From assembly GCF_003473485.1 (NCBI RefSeq), contig NC_053042.1:198501-262500 (forward strand): 64,000 nt of DNA, given 5' to 3'. Every line of letters starts with the position of its first letter. The first letter of the stretch is position 1. Shown here in pieces: positions 38,801 to 51,291 of this stretch. The translations under genes and the position numbers were made by a program. Under the pieces are notes generated by a model. The model searched no databases. It was not told the origin of the DNA and saw only the letters and a list, made by a program, of their open reading frames with translations. This stretch comes from Medicago truncatula. Lineage: Eukaryota; Streptophyta; Magnoliopsida; Fabales; Fabaceae.

Positions 38801-40513
38801 ATAATAGTAAATAAAAATGTTCCGTTCTGATAAAATTGTTGGCTGCAGGGTGAAAATAAAGGATTTCTTGTTTGCAAGAAGAAAATGGCCACCTCGCCAG
38901 AAAATATGTGTATCCTCTGTCCCGCACCTTTTCGGCAGTTCATTGAGTTCGTGGTGAATTTGAAGTTTGACGAAGAACCAAATTATGCCAAATATATATC
39001 ACTTTTTGATGGAATTGTTGGTCCAAATCCAGACATTAGACCCATAAACACTGACGGTGCTCAGAAGGTACTAAATTCTTCAATATTTAGAGATTACTGT
39101 TTACAGATGAGGGCTGAGTCTTGTTGCTAATATTTTTCTGGTTTGTGCTGTTAAGCTTATTTATCAGGTTGGACAGAAGAGAGGACGGTTGACCATGGAA
39201 GGAGATGATGATGAGCAGCCAAAGAAGAAAGTCAGAATGGGAATGCCAGCAACACAATGGATTAGTGTGTACAATGCACGCCGACCTATGAAGCAAAGGT
39301 TTTCTTCTGAAGTTAAATGAGTCTTTATGGCCAATGTTAAAATGATGAGAGACTAAGTTTTTTATTCTTTTTGTCCAGGTACCATTACAATGTTGCTGAT
39401 GTGCGGTTGTCCCAACACATCGAAAAGGGATATGAAGATGGGTTATTTATCAGTAGTGTAGGTTGTTGTTCTAACCTTTGGGCACTGATTATGGATGCCG
39501 GCACTGGTTTCACTGCACAAGTTTATGAACTCTCATCCTTCTTCCTTCACAAGGTTGTTATTTTTTGCTTTTGTTCAAGATTTAGTAATATGTGGTATTA
39601 TGTCATTTATGTTCGTAATATCATGTTTATACTTCATATCTGATATAATGTATTCTTCACTGTATTGGAACTTGGTGCATGTTGAAGAACTAATATAACT
39701 ACTTTTGTTTTTATAGGAATGGATTATGGAACAGTGGGAAAAAAATTATTATATTAGTGCCATAGCAGGATCTAATAGCGGGAGCTCGTTGGTTGTAATG
39801 TCGAAAGGTAATTCGTTAAAGCTCTATTCTTCAGGCATTTTGTATTAGGATATTTTGCATATTTTGGCTTGTAGTGTAGAGTTTAGTTCCTGTGTGACCA
39901 TGTCTCTCACTTCTACTGGTGATTTGTTGGTTTCAGGGACCCAATACTTGCAGCAATCCTATAAGGTCAGTGAATCATTTCCATTCAAGTGGATTAATAA
40001 AAAATGGAAAGAAGGATTTTTCGTCACTGCTATGGCCACCGCTGGAAGTAGATGGGCAATTGTTATGTCCCGTGGTGCTGGATTTTCAGATCAGGTTCTA
40101 CTTTTTTCTTTTTTAAAAATGTTAAATTTAATTTTTAGTTGTGCTTATACCATATGTGATGTTTTCTCTTCTAAAATTAATTCCAGGTTGTGGAGCTTGA
40201 TTTCCTGTATCCTAGTGAAGGTATTCATCGAAGGTGGGACAATGGTTACCGCATCACTTCAACTGCTGCTACATATGACCAGGCTGCTCTTGTTCTTAGT
40301 ATTCCAAGAAGAAAACCGACTGATGAAACTCAAGAAACACTTCGCACATCTGACTTTCCTAGTACTCATGTCAAGGTAAATACCGCAGTTGATTTTGCTG
40401 TATCCATTGTCTTCTTTAATCATGAAATCTTATGTTTGATGTGATTTTTGCAGGAAAAATGGGCAAAGAATCTCTACATTGCATCTATTTGTTATGGAAG
40501 AACTGTTTCATGA
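35802..40513 (+). CDS. MLK: MUT9-like (casein kinase 1-like) nuclear protein kinase
   Basis: Sixteen GT-AG exons: 35802-36146, 36267-36377, 37305-37378, 37460-37529, 37625-37680, 37785-37856, 38277-38371, 38479-38545, 38640-38769, 38849-39067, 39168-39298, 39379-39553, 39717-39807, 39937-40094, 40187-40375, 40454-40513; 680 aa. The N-terminus is basic, with an AT-hook-like [11 protein letters not shown], and then Gln-rich. The kinase has LGKGGFGQV (130-138), VALKFE with Lys156, catalytic HGDVKPENF with Asp248, and DLGLATRW with Asp271. A basic PKKKVRM (431-437) may be a nuclear signal. The long conserved C-terminal half is typical of plant MLK/PPK kinases, which phosphorylate histone H3 and light-signalling proteins such as phytochrome and cryptochrome pathway factors in the nucleus. 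Which paralogue (MLK1-4) this is cannot be decided here. Confidence 0.93.
36491..36778. repeat. 144-bp tandem duplication in MLK intron 2
   Basis: Two diverged copies (36491-36634, 36635-36778) share AATGAAT..TTGATRCTTATG, GCCATATAAGTAYGATGTT and GTGATACGGATTGAACCTAA. Non-coding. Confidence 0.8.
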
Positions 40514-43070
40514 GCCGTGAAGCTTTCTGAGATTCAGCTGACATAATTTTGACTTTTCATGTCACACTGCCTTCTCTTAAATCTGGCTAGTTTTGGAACT
40601 GGAGATCCTCTCTGACAAGTTTGCTGAACAAATCCCTTCTGCATTGATGTATGCATAACTTATTATGTGGCCGTAATCACTAATCATATGATGCAATATC
40701 TGTGCACTGTATGTCAAATGTATCGAAATGCTCATGAGCTATTTTAGGTCATATTTTGTCAACCTGGGTGAGTCTTGATAGGAAGTTTGTAGGGGTTTGA
40801 ATAATAATTAAAATGTGAAGGTATTTACATAGGTTAGGTTTGTTTATTGATGGTATTTTGTAAATGTGCTACTATAAGTTTCCAGTGTGGCCACTGGACA
40901 TTTTCAGCCGTGCATCTTAAACTTGGACCTCTTTTCTCCTTTCCTTTTGAAGTCTTTAAGTTACTTCTGGCCTCTTGGATTTCTGAATTTGACCTTATTT
41001 TAAAGATGGAAAACAATGGTATAGTCTGAGAGCAGCTTTTAACTTAACATTTTTTAGTCAATTTTTTTCTTTCTCTCTGATAATTTTATTTGTATGTTTA
41101 GATATATAAACTTTGTTTTGACAGATAATGGCTGTTCTTTTATCTGTACTTCTGTCCTACCTAGTGAAGATTATTTGTTTGTTTAGATACATAAACTTTG
41201 TTTTGACCTGGAATGGCTGTTCTTTTATCTGTAAGTCTGTCCTACCTAGTGAGGAAATAAACTGCATTACTTACATGCAATCTAATTTCAGATTTTTCTT
41301 GTTGGTCTCTCTTATTAATTGTGAATCATGTTCATCTGGTTGAAACGAAAATACCGTAGTTTCAATTTTTTCCAGTATTATGTTCGAACTATTATATTTC
41401 TGATGTGCTTTTGACATTTTGTTTTGCACCTATACTGGGAATTTATAATTCTCTTTTACGGTCAGCATTAAGTATAGCATATGAATTTTTATATGTTTCT
41501 AGGGAAAAAAGGCCTTCCACTTGGCAATCGTAAATGCTGGCTATCTATTTGCTGCTTATTTCTCTTGTTAGTACATCACTCGGTTGTTCAATAAACTCAT
41601 TGTATATTTCCAATGCAATCAAGCATGGGGCAAGCAACTTGTGATTCTGACGAGCAGCTGGCTGTCTTGGAAGCTCAACTGTTGCGATATTGTTAACACA
41701 TTTGTTGTGCCTAATAACATGAGTTTATTGAACATCTGAAGCAGATTAGGTATGTTTGTATGGTTTCATCCAGATATGCCTTTTGTCAGTGAAATGTCTT
41801 AATGTTCATTTTGTTTGATGGCACAAAGCTTCATTTTCCTGTTACTTTATATACATCTCTATCTCAGTAAAAAAATAACTTTCGTTGGAAACTTAAGTTT
41901 AGTGGCTGTGGTCATTTGCAGATTTGTACATATTGGTTCATGCCATGATTATGATTCTGGAGCAGCCCTATTTTAGTGGGGAAGCTCTTCAAGGTAATGG
42001 AGCTTTTTGAACTAGCTAGTGTATGCGACTTTTTCCCTTTTCAGACACTACCTTTCGTGGGAAAATATGAAGTTGTAAATGAGACTTCAAGCCAACTTCA
42101 AATTGTGATATTTTAGAATGTCAATTGATTACCATATTTTGATTATCAAATCAAATATCAACCAGTTTTGATTGAGATGACATCGTATATAATTTCTGTA
42201 TTAGGAGGTGAAATATTTCCCTCTTCGTCGTTTGCTAAGGTTCATGTTGAGTGCTTTAGTACCGCTGTTTTGCTCAATGATTGTGTTTTTGTTTATTTCT
42301 TCTTCGAAAAGAACTTTGACAGCAAGGCAGCCTTATGACCTTAACATATTTAAGTAGCAGAAATGGTCTTTCCTAATCGAGAAGTTGCGTGTCTTACCCT
42401 AAAACTATACCACATGTTGGGGTCAATTTCGAAAAAGCTTCATAAATTAGAAGCAAATCTATTTTTGTAAATGATTTTGCAACTAATCAAAGTCTACATT
42501 TGACGTAATTGCATTGTTTGCCCCTATACTTTAATTGAGCGATTTTGTATCCGCCTTTTCTGGCGATTTTGACAGCCCAATTTGCTTCCTGTTTGTTTTG
42601 TAGTCCCTTGTTCATTTTCTCCCAATTTGACTTGAGTTGACAATTTTTTATTTTTTTAAAAAACGTGGCTTAATTGTCACGCCAATGTGGATTTTAATTG
42701 AAATTAGAATAATGCTATGCGTAGTATTTCAACTATCATGAATAGTGTATTTTAGTTACATAAAACCACCACCTCATGATTTTGTGAATTCCGGAATTAA
42801 ATTATTCCAACCATTTTGTCATATTGACTCATATTTCGTTGCATATAGCGGCACTGGTAAAATTAAGATAAAAATAGAGGGGAGTGTGTCCATGTTATAA
42901 TCCTTAATTGTGGATCCTATACCTCAGTTGCTAAAGTCAACTTCCTCGAGTATGACTCAGTTCATATTTTCCTTTATCATTATGTGTTTGTGCCTTATTC
43001 TTCATCTTCATATGCGAGTTCATCATGTGTATCATCCTCTACTTCATGCTATGGCAGAATGACGTTGTTA
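40514..43070. other. Downstream of MLK: UTR and intergenic
   Basis: The first several hundred bases are presumably the MLK 3' UTR. A local duplication of about 95 bp lies at 41095-41255 (ATAAACTTTGTTTTGAC and GGCTGTTCTTTTATCTGTA each twice). No gene is supported up to the GRF fragment. Confidence 0.55.
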
Positions 43071-43074
43071 TGAT

Positions 43075-43216
43075 ATGTGTTGGTGCTGCTTGGTCAAGAT
43101 AATTTAGGGAGAAGGTTCTTTGGTTGTCCAAGGCCAAGGGGGAGAGTATATACTTCCTTTACATGGAATGATGACGAGGCTAATGAAAGGGACAAGAACG
43201 TCTTCAATGCTTGTTA
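43075..43216 (+). pseudogene. GRF-type zinc finger fragment
   Basis: Translation reads LGQDNLGRRFFGCPRPRG followed by RVYTSFTWNDDEANERDK and a stop. The GRRF-GCP core followed by an aromatic and a DDE stretch is the GRF zinc finger signature. The first zinc ligands (CxCG) are not present and there is no exon context, so this is an isolated fragment, as is common for GRF modules spread in plant genomes by mobile elements. Confidence 0.65.
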
Positions 43217-43219
43217 AAG

Positions 43220-44315
43220 AAGAATGATGCACTGCAGCTTAGTGTAATTTAATGATCAATGTTTTTGTGTAAATAACATAACATTCAAATCAGCTCATAG
43301 TAGCATAACGCAAGTTTCTTTTGTAATCATATGAAGTTTACACTAACACTTGACAGTGACTAATCTCTGTTGAAAAATTTTTAATTTAAAATTTCATAAA
43401 GAAAAATAAAATATGTTCGGATTTTATACATTCAAACGTACTTTCAACAAATTGATGAGCTCGCAAGAGCAAAGAAGAATTTCACAAATTTTATTTTGTG
43501 GCTAGTTCAGTGCATTTACCTGATATGTGACTTTGGTGGCGGAAAAGTCATTGTGACTTTAATACATTTTTTATGTATTTTATGAAAGAGAAAAGATAAA
43601 TAAGATGAGAGAGTCACAATGACTTTCCCGCCTTAAAGTGTAGATTAGGATCAGCATGTACGGTTTAATCCTAATGAAATTAGGAATCTCATCTCATAAC
43701 AGCAAAAATCAGACACACGAGCATTTTAATAAAAGTTTATTGCTACGTCCCTTTACCACGCCAGAAAATTTACAGACGCAATTGTTTTAGTTTGAAGAGA
43801 CTTGATTTTTAAAAAAATTGAATGACAAGGACTCTTTCAAAGCTTTTTGTTTTCAAAGAGTTAAACAGCAAAACTCACTGTCACACATCTCAGCTTTACT
43901 TATGAGACTTGGAACGATACTTTATATTGTTTTCAATCACGGAACTTACTGAAAAACATGATAAAACTATATTTGGGTACAAAGTAATTTAACATTTTCT
44001 TTTTCTTTGATCAGGAGTAACAAAATAATCCATTGAATCATTTTCCATTACAACCAATAACCATGGATAAACCCAATCTAGTCCTTACATTTTTATGCTG
44101 GTTTCAATGGACTGAATATGCTAAAACCAATTCACTTAAAATTGCAAAGTTATAAAAAAATAGCATCTTAGATTTTGCCTTCGTCTGGAACTTTTTACTT
44201 TTTCCAGCTGTATAAAAGGCAAGTAATACACATACACCTGTATCATCAATATTCATGCTGCAATATGAATATGAATTTCCAAATTTTCACTAGTACTGCA
44301 ACACTATTGAAAGTT
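43220..44315. other. Intergenic between convergent MLK and cereblon genes
   Basis: AT-rich, no gene. A hairpin-like inverted pair GTGACTTTGGTGGCGGAAAA...CATTGTGACTTTAA (about 43528-43560) against AGTCACAATGACTTTCCCGCC (about 43610-43633) suggests a small MITE. The cereblon 3' UTR occupies the right edge. Confidence 0.5.
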
Positions 44316-47300
44316 TTAATGTGTTTCATCTGCAACTTGACAGTTACGTATACCCCAAAATGACTTAGGTTTCAGTTTTCTGTTTGTGGCTGTAAAAAGC
44401 CACCCCATATGGGTTTCACATGTCGCACAGTTAGCGATTGTCCACGCATACCTACGAGAAGTAAAAAATTGGATATTAGCTTTTAAATAAAATAAAAACA
44501 GCATGGAAGATCCTCGCAGGTAATAGTTGAGAGACTAAATCTATCAGGATCACAAGGATCAAATATGCAACCCCTGGATCATTCTTGCACCATATCATGA
44601 TCTGACTATCATAAAAGCTTAAGCGATTATATTATATGAAATACATATGGAAACTTTTATGTTTACTTGTTTAGGAATACATTATAACCCGAACTTAATA
44701 TGGTTCAAGATCTAAAAGTTCTTTTAACTGATGGTGAACTAAAGCCACCGTCTGGTTTGGCGGGGTGTGGAGGATTAGTTTGGGATGATGTGGCGGTGGA
44801 TCACTGGTTTTTCTAAATATCGTTGGATTACTACAACTTATATGGCAGAGTTTTGGGGTTTGTATTAAGGACTATGCATAACAAGAGTTTGTGGGGTAGT
44901 GAATTTTGAGGTTCAACTTAATTCTGAGGTGGTAGTTCGAAGCATAAATGAAGGAAAAATGGGAAATGCAGCTGGATGGAGCATTATCAAGAAGATCAAA
45001 GTGGTATTGGATCAGATTCGGAAACATGTCATGGAATCTGTCTAAACTTTAGACAGACTCTAAACTATATTCTGAATTTTTTATTATAATTGGATTTGTT
45101 GAGAATGTATTAGAATCTTTATATTTATTGTATAAGGTTATCGTTTATGTGGATGATGCAGTTATAACTGGTAGTAATAACATGGCATACCCCAACACGT
45201 AACAAGAAATAGTAAACTATTCAAAGCATCCACCAGAAATGAAAATGGGCAGACACTTACCCCGGAAACCAACTGTATTTTGTAAGTGCTGGCCCAGTTA
45301 GAGCTAATCCATTTGCCTTGTACAAAGTCGTTATCTCATGCACATAACCAGTTGCATTTACATATGCACCAACCGGACCTTCACTAGACATCACCAGCAT
45401 ATCACTCCGCTTTGCAATTATAATCTACAATTTTAAAATAGTGCAAGCAAAAAAAAAATTAATATCTGCCCTTGATGAAAGTTGGAAAAGAATAATTATA
45501 TTACAAAAGTATCCAATTATAATATAATATCATATCTTACAGGAAAAGAATAATTATATTACAAAAGTATCCTATTATGCTAGAATATCCTATATAAATA
45601 TTAGAAAAACACTTGTGAGGATTGGTGACGATGATTACCTGGCAGATTTTACATCGAATTAGATCAATGCTTTCTAGTAGTTCAATTTCCCTACGCAATC
45701 TATATGAGATCCCATCAATATCCAAAAGCTCCTGCCTTGTAGATTCAGAAACAGGTATTTTACTGGCAATAGAAAATGATAAAACATCAGGCTTCTTAAC
45801 AAGAGCATCCATGCTTGGTGCACCAACGATTTGCTTCCACATATCTACAGACCATGAACACTACCGTTAGAGTTTAGAGAAATTAGCATTTTTAGACAAA
45901 TTCATAAAAAGAGACAAATTCAGACAAGTATATTTCTTTTGAAGTATTACCTTAGTTTTCACCTAAAAAATACTCCCCCGGACCCATAATCATTGTCACA
46001 TTTGCAAAAACAAATTTACCCAAAAAGAGTGTCAATGTAATTTTAATTACTTTTTTTCTACTTGTACCCTCTAATATTTTGTCTACTTAATTTGTGTGAA
46101 ACGACTTAATATGACAATCTTTGTGGGACGAGAGAGTATAAGAAATATATAAAAATATAAACTACATAGTATGAGTTAAATATTGACACTCCCCCCTTGA
46201 AGGACCATATGTCACATAAATGAAAATAATGCAACCATACATAATTGTATACTCAAATAGGTTGGCACCACAACCACAATTATCTACAACACGGCAAAAA
46301 CTATTTATTAACAAGAAAATAAGAACAAAACATGGGGGGCATAGGACTAAACACATGGAAACTGTCTAAACCTGAAGAAAGGCATACCAAATCTATTTCT
46401 GAAAAAACCCTCAGAACCAAAATTTGGAATAAGATCCCACCAAATATACCAAAAATTAGATAAACCAAAATTAACCAGTTTATCTACACAAGTGTTCCCT
46501 TCCCTAAAAATTAGATAAATCGGAAAGCGCTCGGGTTGCCTTTCTTTAAACTCTGGATGCTATTGTGATGGATATAGAGAGAGAGAAGAAGCATGTGCTA
46601 AAAATTGTGTTCTTCGACATTGCAGAAAAATAATTATAAATTAATCTAATGTAGTAATGAACAATAGGTCCAATTAATTTTCCTAATTTGAGTATATATA
46701 TATTGAACCTGAACCTTACTAATACTAATTATATGTAAATTGTTCCAAAGCACTAAAAAGGGCAATCTGGTGCTATGAAGCTCTTGGCTGATGCCAATGC
46801 GAAGTTTAGGGAAAGGTCAGACCCGTTATAGACCCACTGTAGCCAAGCCATATCAATTGCAATAGATTGATTCCATGAATTGAATTTGTGACCTTATCAC
46901 ATAGCAACAACCCCAACCATTGCACCAAGGCTCCCAATTATTGTACCAAAACACTAAGCTAGATTAAGTACACACCCAACAAATATATAGTTATGAATCA
47001 GTGATCTATTGTTGACAAATGCTTCTTATTCTAAAGGAAAGAAAAAGGTGTTTAGTATAATCTCTCTCCTACACTCGAAAGCTCTAATCAGAAACTATGG
47101 CAATGTGCGCAACATTTGAGGGCTGAGGCCTCTGGGGAGCTTTCAACCTTGATTTAAAAAAAAAAATTGCCAAAGGCTTCTGATCAATATATACTCCGAA
47201 AGCTCAAAGGACCCATTACATAAACTTCCAAATGGATATAGTATATACTCTACAAATAAGAGCTTCAATTCGTAAGTCAAGGAGAGGATTAAATTTATCC

Positions 47301-50300
47301 AAAGACAAATAACAAAATATGGACAAGCATAGATTTGTGAGTAATGTCAATTCGGTAAAACTGTATAGAAATTGTAACACACGCATGAACTCTTCATAAA
47401 AAAATCCACTTAGATTGATTTTTAAAAATCAAAATCATACAGATTAATCAGCATTCAGAAAATAAAAACAAGACTAAAATAGTGATATCAAAAGTGGCTG
47501 ATAAAGAGTTAGAAGCAGCAAAGAAAAGCTACCTGCAGCCTTTTGTGCAAGCAAATAGGAGTCAAACATACGATATACCCAACCAGGTAAGAATGCTCTT
47601 GAAGTTCTACGTGAGGAGTAGAGGTCTCTATTTTTGGAACACCAATTAAGCCCTTCTCTGATGGAGGATTGTTTTCCAGAAGTGGAACAGCTCCCAATCC
47701 TAGAATCCAGATTTTCTGCATCTTTTTCATGGTCAGGTAGCAATGGTGTTAAGGTGTCTGGTGTATTTAGATTGGATCTAATTTCCTGATCTGACTCATA
47801 TGTGAATTTATCATCACCACTACTTGCTGATTCATCATATTCAAAACTGGAACGAATGAGTGATTGATGGATTCTTCTCTCTGTAGATGAAAGTTCATTC
47901 TCAAAGCTCTCTTCTGTATCACTTTCCTCGTTTAAGGAACCCTGTCCATCAACAGAATACTTTGAAGGCAACACACTGGCACGGTTGCAAGGAAGATTAC
48001 TTAGGGGTGTTAATTTTCCAAAAGCATCCCTTGGAGTTCGCGATGGTATGTCTTCCTCAATAATTTGGATCTCTCCATAAGGCTAAGAAACACCCCAACA
48101 AAAGAAAGAAAATGAGAGAAAGCAATCAGTATTTACCGACATAAAATGCATGTGAAGATTAGTTTTTTATAGATACACAAAAAATGTAAACATGAGAATA
48201 TTCTAACCACTCCTTCCACATCGATCCAACACCGTCTTAAGCGAAAGCGTTGTTGCCCACGAGTAACCACATTCAACGAACCATCCTCTAGGCGCCCGTA
48301 TTGTCGAATCTGTAGATATAAGTTTAGCAAGCAATACAAATTGATTGATGCAATCTTATGATTAAATATAGCAAGATTGTGAACCCCACCAATGCTGAAT
48401 ATAAAAATCAGTTTTTTATATTAACAAATAAGATGTAGGTATTATTCCAAAAGAAATAATAAGACGTGGGTAATGCAGCTCTGCACATCCCAGCTCCTCA
48501 GATAGGTTTTGCAGAATTATATGTGGCAAGTTACATAATTTTAGAGACATAAATTTATTCAGTACATGGAATTGTAATACAACCGAAGACTTTATATTTC
48601 AGGTTGGATGTAAAGGGAAACAATGTCACTTTATATTTCAGATTGGATGTAAAAGGAAAACATGTCATGTAGAAAAATAATTATTACAAGAGTAGTAAAT
48701 ATTTTATTTGCGTAAGATTCAACGTTCATGTATTTATGTATAGAACTACAAAAATGATATGGTTTTGTAACCATAGTCACGCGAATCTATGGAATGCTAA
48801 TTCTATATAGCTCGTCAAATAAATATAACTATCATTGACTAACTTCTTATATTCTATCCTAACAAACAAAGACTTTTTGGCATGTCTCCTCAGGACTCAC
48901 TCCTGGCTGCAGGCAGACTGGTAATTCATTATCCCATTATCTAAAAGATAGAAACTGAATTCATATTTTCCAGGTAATATGCAAATGCAAATAATTCTGT
49001 TTCGATTTGTTAATAGTACACTGATAGAGAGGAAATACCTCTGCAGTCGTCCCAATGCTTGCAGTTTTCATCCTACGATTTGCAGTATCACTGAAAACTC
49101 GGATCTGGAAAAAGCATGTACAGAATTTTTACATTCATGTTTTATGAGAAAAACGACAAGAGACTCCACAGCATGACTGAATGACGAGCTTTTATCATAT
49201 GGATTTACCTACCACACCAATGGTGTAAGGAACATCGACTCGACTCAAAGATTTCTCAACAGCAGCCACAAAATTGGATTCAATAACTCTCAAGGGAAGG
49301 GTAGCCCCAGGAAAGAGCACAACTCCTGAATATTGCAAGGATTAGTCCATGTTTCTTCCAATAAGTGAACACTTGCATGCAAAACAATATTTATGTTCTA
49401 CGAGGATAAGAATATAAGTTCTACGAAGTGACAATTTTTTATGTTAGAAGTAATATATTTGACACTTTTTATGAATGTATTCAGCGATAATTTATGAGAA
49501 TACAGTCCAAAAATTAAATAGGCAAAAGCACCCAAGATTGTGGCGCAGAATGAAAAAGGCTTATGACCACAAAAAATCCCATCAGAACATAAAAACAAAT
49601 CAGGGGAGATATACTACCCAAAAAAAACAATAGGCCTGCGGAAAAGCAAATAAAAAATTCAATGATATTATAAGCAAGGAAAAAATGGACCGCCATGAAA
49701 ACTCTTTTAAAATTTATAAATTTTCTTTAGAAAAATAATTCTTCATCAGGCAATGAATATGGTTAAAATGTGTAAGCATGACCCTAAAAGCCAAATCCCT
49801 ATATGTTTCCCTTCCTGTAATAAAAGTGTATCCCAATGCTTTTGACTAATTTTTAACTGTGTCTGTAAAAGCAGGACAGCAACAATGCTGTCAATTTCAT
49901 TTTAAAAGATATACAAAAACCAAAGCACCATACTCAAATCCATGAAACCAAAGCACCGTACTCAAATCCATGAAGGATGACACATATACCTTGAAGACAA
50001 AAAATCGGAAGGGTCAATACAGTCCCACCATCCAAAAACGTTGACCTGTGGTGTGTGTCTTCAACATCTAGATACACAAACAATATCAAATTAAAATCAA
50101 ACAATCCAATTAGAAACCACCATAAATTGTACAAATGACCATATACGACGAAGTACAACAAAAAAATACCTACCGCCCAGATATGTATGTAAGGATGCTA
50201 TACAAGTATTGTAAGTGAATTCACCCGGGACGACGCCTGCGGTGCCATAGCCAGGACTGTTGTATTCCAAACAGCATCAACAAAAGATTGTCAGTACCAA

Positions 50301-51291
50301 AACAACAAAAATTGAAAACTCAAACTGGTCTAATGGGACTATTTTGTCTGTTACATTTAAATTTTTAAGTTCCAAAAACCAGATAATCTGACTTCTATTG
50401 CACCAAATTCTTGTAATCGAATTGATCTTAGATAAACTTGAGTTTAACATAAAATGATTTATGTTTGGATGAGTTGAACAATAAATTTGAGTGTAAAAAC
50501 CATTGGATGCAAAAGCTACAATTCTTAGGTTCAAGTTAGAATCAATAAATCAAAATCAATTCAGACCGAGAGCCCCGCCTTTTTGTATGTTTGGTTCTGC
50601 GGTGACAAAAATTGATTTTGATTAAATTGATTCTATAAAATTAATTTTGACTGATTAAGAATTGAATGTAAAGTGATTTATGTTTGGATACATGCATGTA
50701 AAAGTGAGTTGAACAACAGAAGGTACAATTTCTAGCTTCAAGTTTTTTTTTTTGAAGGGAGCTTCTAGTTATAATCAATTCTTTGCATTTATAATCTATT
50801 TTGGCTTCTCAAAAGTGGGAGCAAACATACACAGAATCAATTTTAAGTCTTCAGAACCGAATCATTTGTAAGGTTGGTTTTGAGTGAATTGATCTTGTAA
50901 AATTGATTCTGGGTAAAATTTATTTGAAGGTAATGAGGTTTGGATGCATTCATGTAAAAGTGAGTTGAACAACAAATTTGAGTTTAAAAATCAATTCTAG
51001 AATCAAAAGCCACAATTTTTCTAGCTTCAAGTCGGAATCAATTTTGGAATTTGCACTGTAGCATTCATTTTATTTAAGATAATGCAAAATGTGAGTGAAT
51101 TGAAAGAGGGAAAATTACATAGGATTAGCGTGATTGTTGTTGTTGTTGTCATCGTCGGAAGAATCGTGGAAAACGTCGACTTCTTCTACCTGCAATTCTT
51201 CGAGATCGAGCTGGAGAATTTGCTCGATTTGGTATCGTTCGTATCGTTCTCTCTCCATCATTCTTCTTCTGTTGTTGTCTTCTTCTTCCAT
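44316..51291 (-). CDS. CRBN: Cereblon homologue (LON + CULT domain E3 substrate receptor)
   Basis: Ten exons: 51291-51119, 50256-50174, 50067-49990, 49325-49213, 49104-49039, 48309-48208, 48082-47533, 45844-45639, 45424-45261, 44451-44316; 556 aa, all GT-AG. The acidic N-terminus is followed by a LON-like domain (GTVLTLPIFCLQG, VVLFPGATLPLRVIE, IRQYGRLEDGS), a long acidic/Ser-rich insertion in exon 7, and a C-terminal CULT domain. Zinc ligands Cys453/Cys456 (CKIC) and Cys520/Cys523 (CATC) and the three pocket tryptophans Trp509 (YSWFPG), Trp515 (YAWT) and Trp529 (MGWLF) are all present. In animals cereblon is the CRL4-DDB1 substrate receptor that binds thalidomide-type drugs and cyclic-imide degrons; a plant role is inferred by homology. 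Human cereblon is 442 aa; the extra length here is mostly exon 7. Confidence 0.92.
44715..45050 (+). pseudogene. RNase H-like LINE fragment in cereblon intron 9
   Basis: Plus-strand reading gives LLTDGELKPPSGLAGCGGLV, then after a stop and a shift SEVVVRSINEGKMGNAAGWS. This is the RVT_3-type RNase H domain (TDG..., catalytic Asp conserved) found at the end of plant LINE polyproteins. Stops at several places show that it is dead. It is antisense to the cereblon gene and within intron 45260-44452. Confidence 0.78.
45136..45202 (+). pseudogene. Copia reverse-transcriptase YVDD scrap
   Basis: Reads KVIVYVDDAVITGSNNMAY before a stop. YVDD is the catalytic motif of Ty1/copia reverse transcriptase. 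Only this short piece survives, next to the RNase H fragment in the same intron. Confidence 0.7.
45969..46139. mobile_element. MITE with TACTCCC...GAGAGTA ends, cereblon intron 7
   Basis: The left end TACTCCCCCGGACCCATAAT and right end TTGTGGGACGAGAGAGTA, with complementary inner halves (ATCATTGTCACATTT against AATATGACAATCTTT). Same type as 4814-5109. Confidence 0.65.
46757..46939 (-). mobile_element. TS-like SINE in cereblon intron 7
   Basis: On the minus strand it begins GGGAGCCTTGGTGCAATGGT (A-box) and continues with GGTCACAAATTCAATTC (B-box-like), then GGGTCTGACCTTTCCC, typical of TS-type plant SINEs. The flanks ATTGTTCCAAAGCACTAA (46739-46756) and ATTGTACCAAAACACTAA (46940-46957) are an 18-bp duplication with two mismatches. 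Confidence 0.8.
50390..51065. repeat. Three tandem copies of a TTTGGTTCTGCGG-type repeat in cereblon intron 1
   Basis: Phrases GTAAAAGTGAGTTGAACAA and TTATGTTTGGAT recur near 50460, 50680 and 50940; TTTGGTTCTGCGGTGACAAA occurs at about 50590. The copies are incomplete and head to tail, filling most of intron 1. Same family as 22230-22575. Confidence 0.75.
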
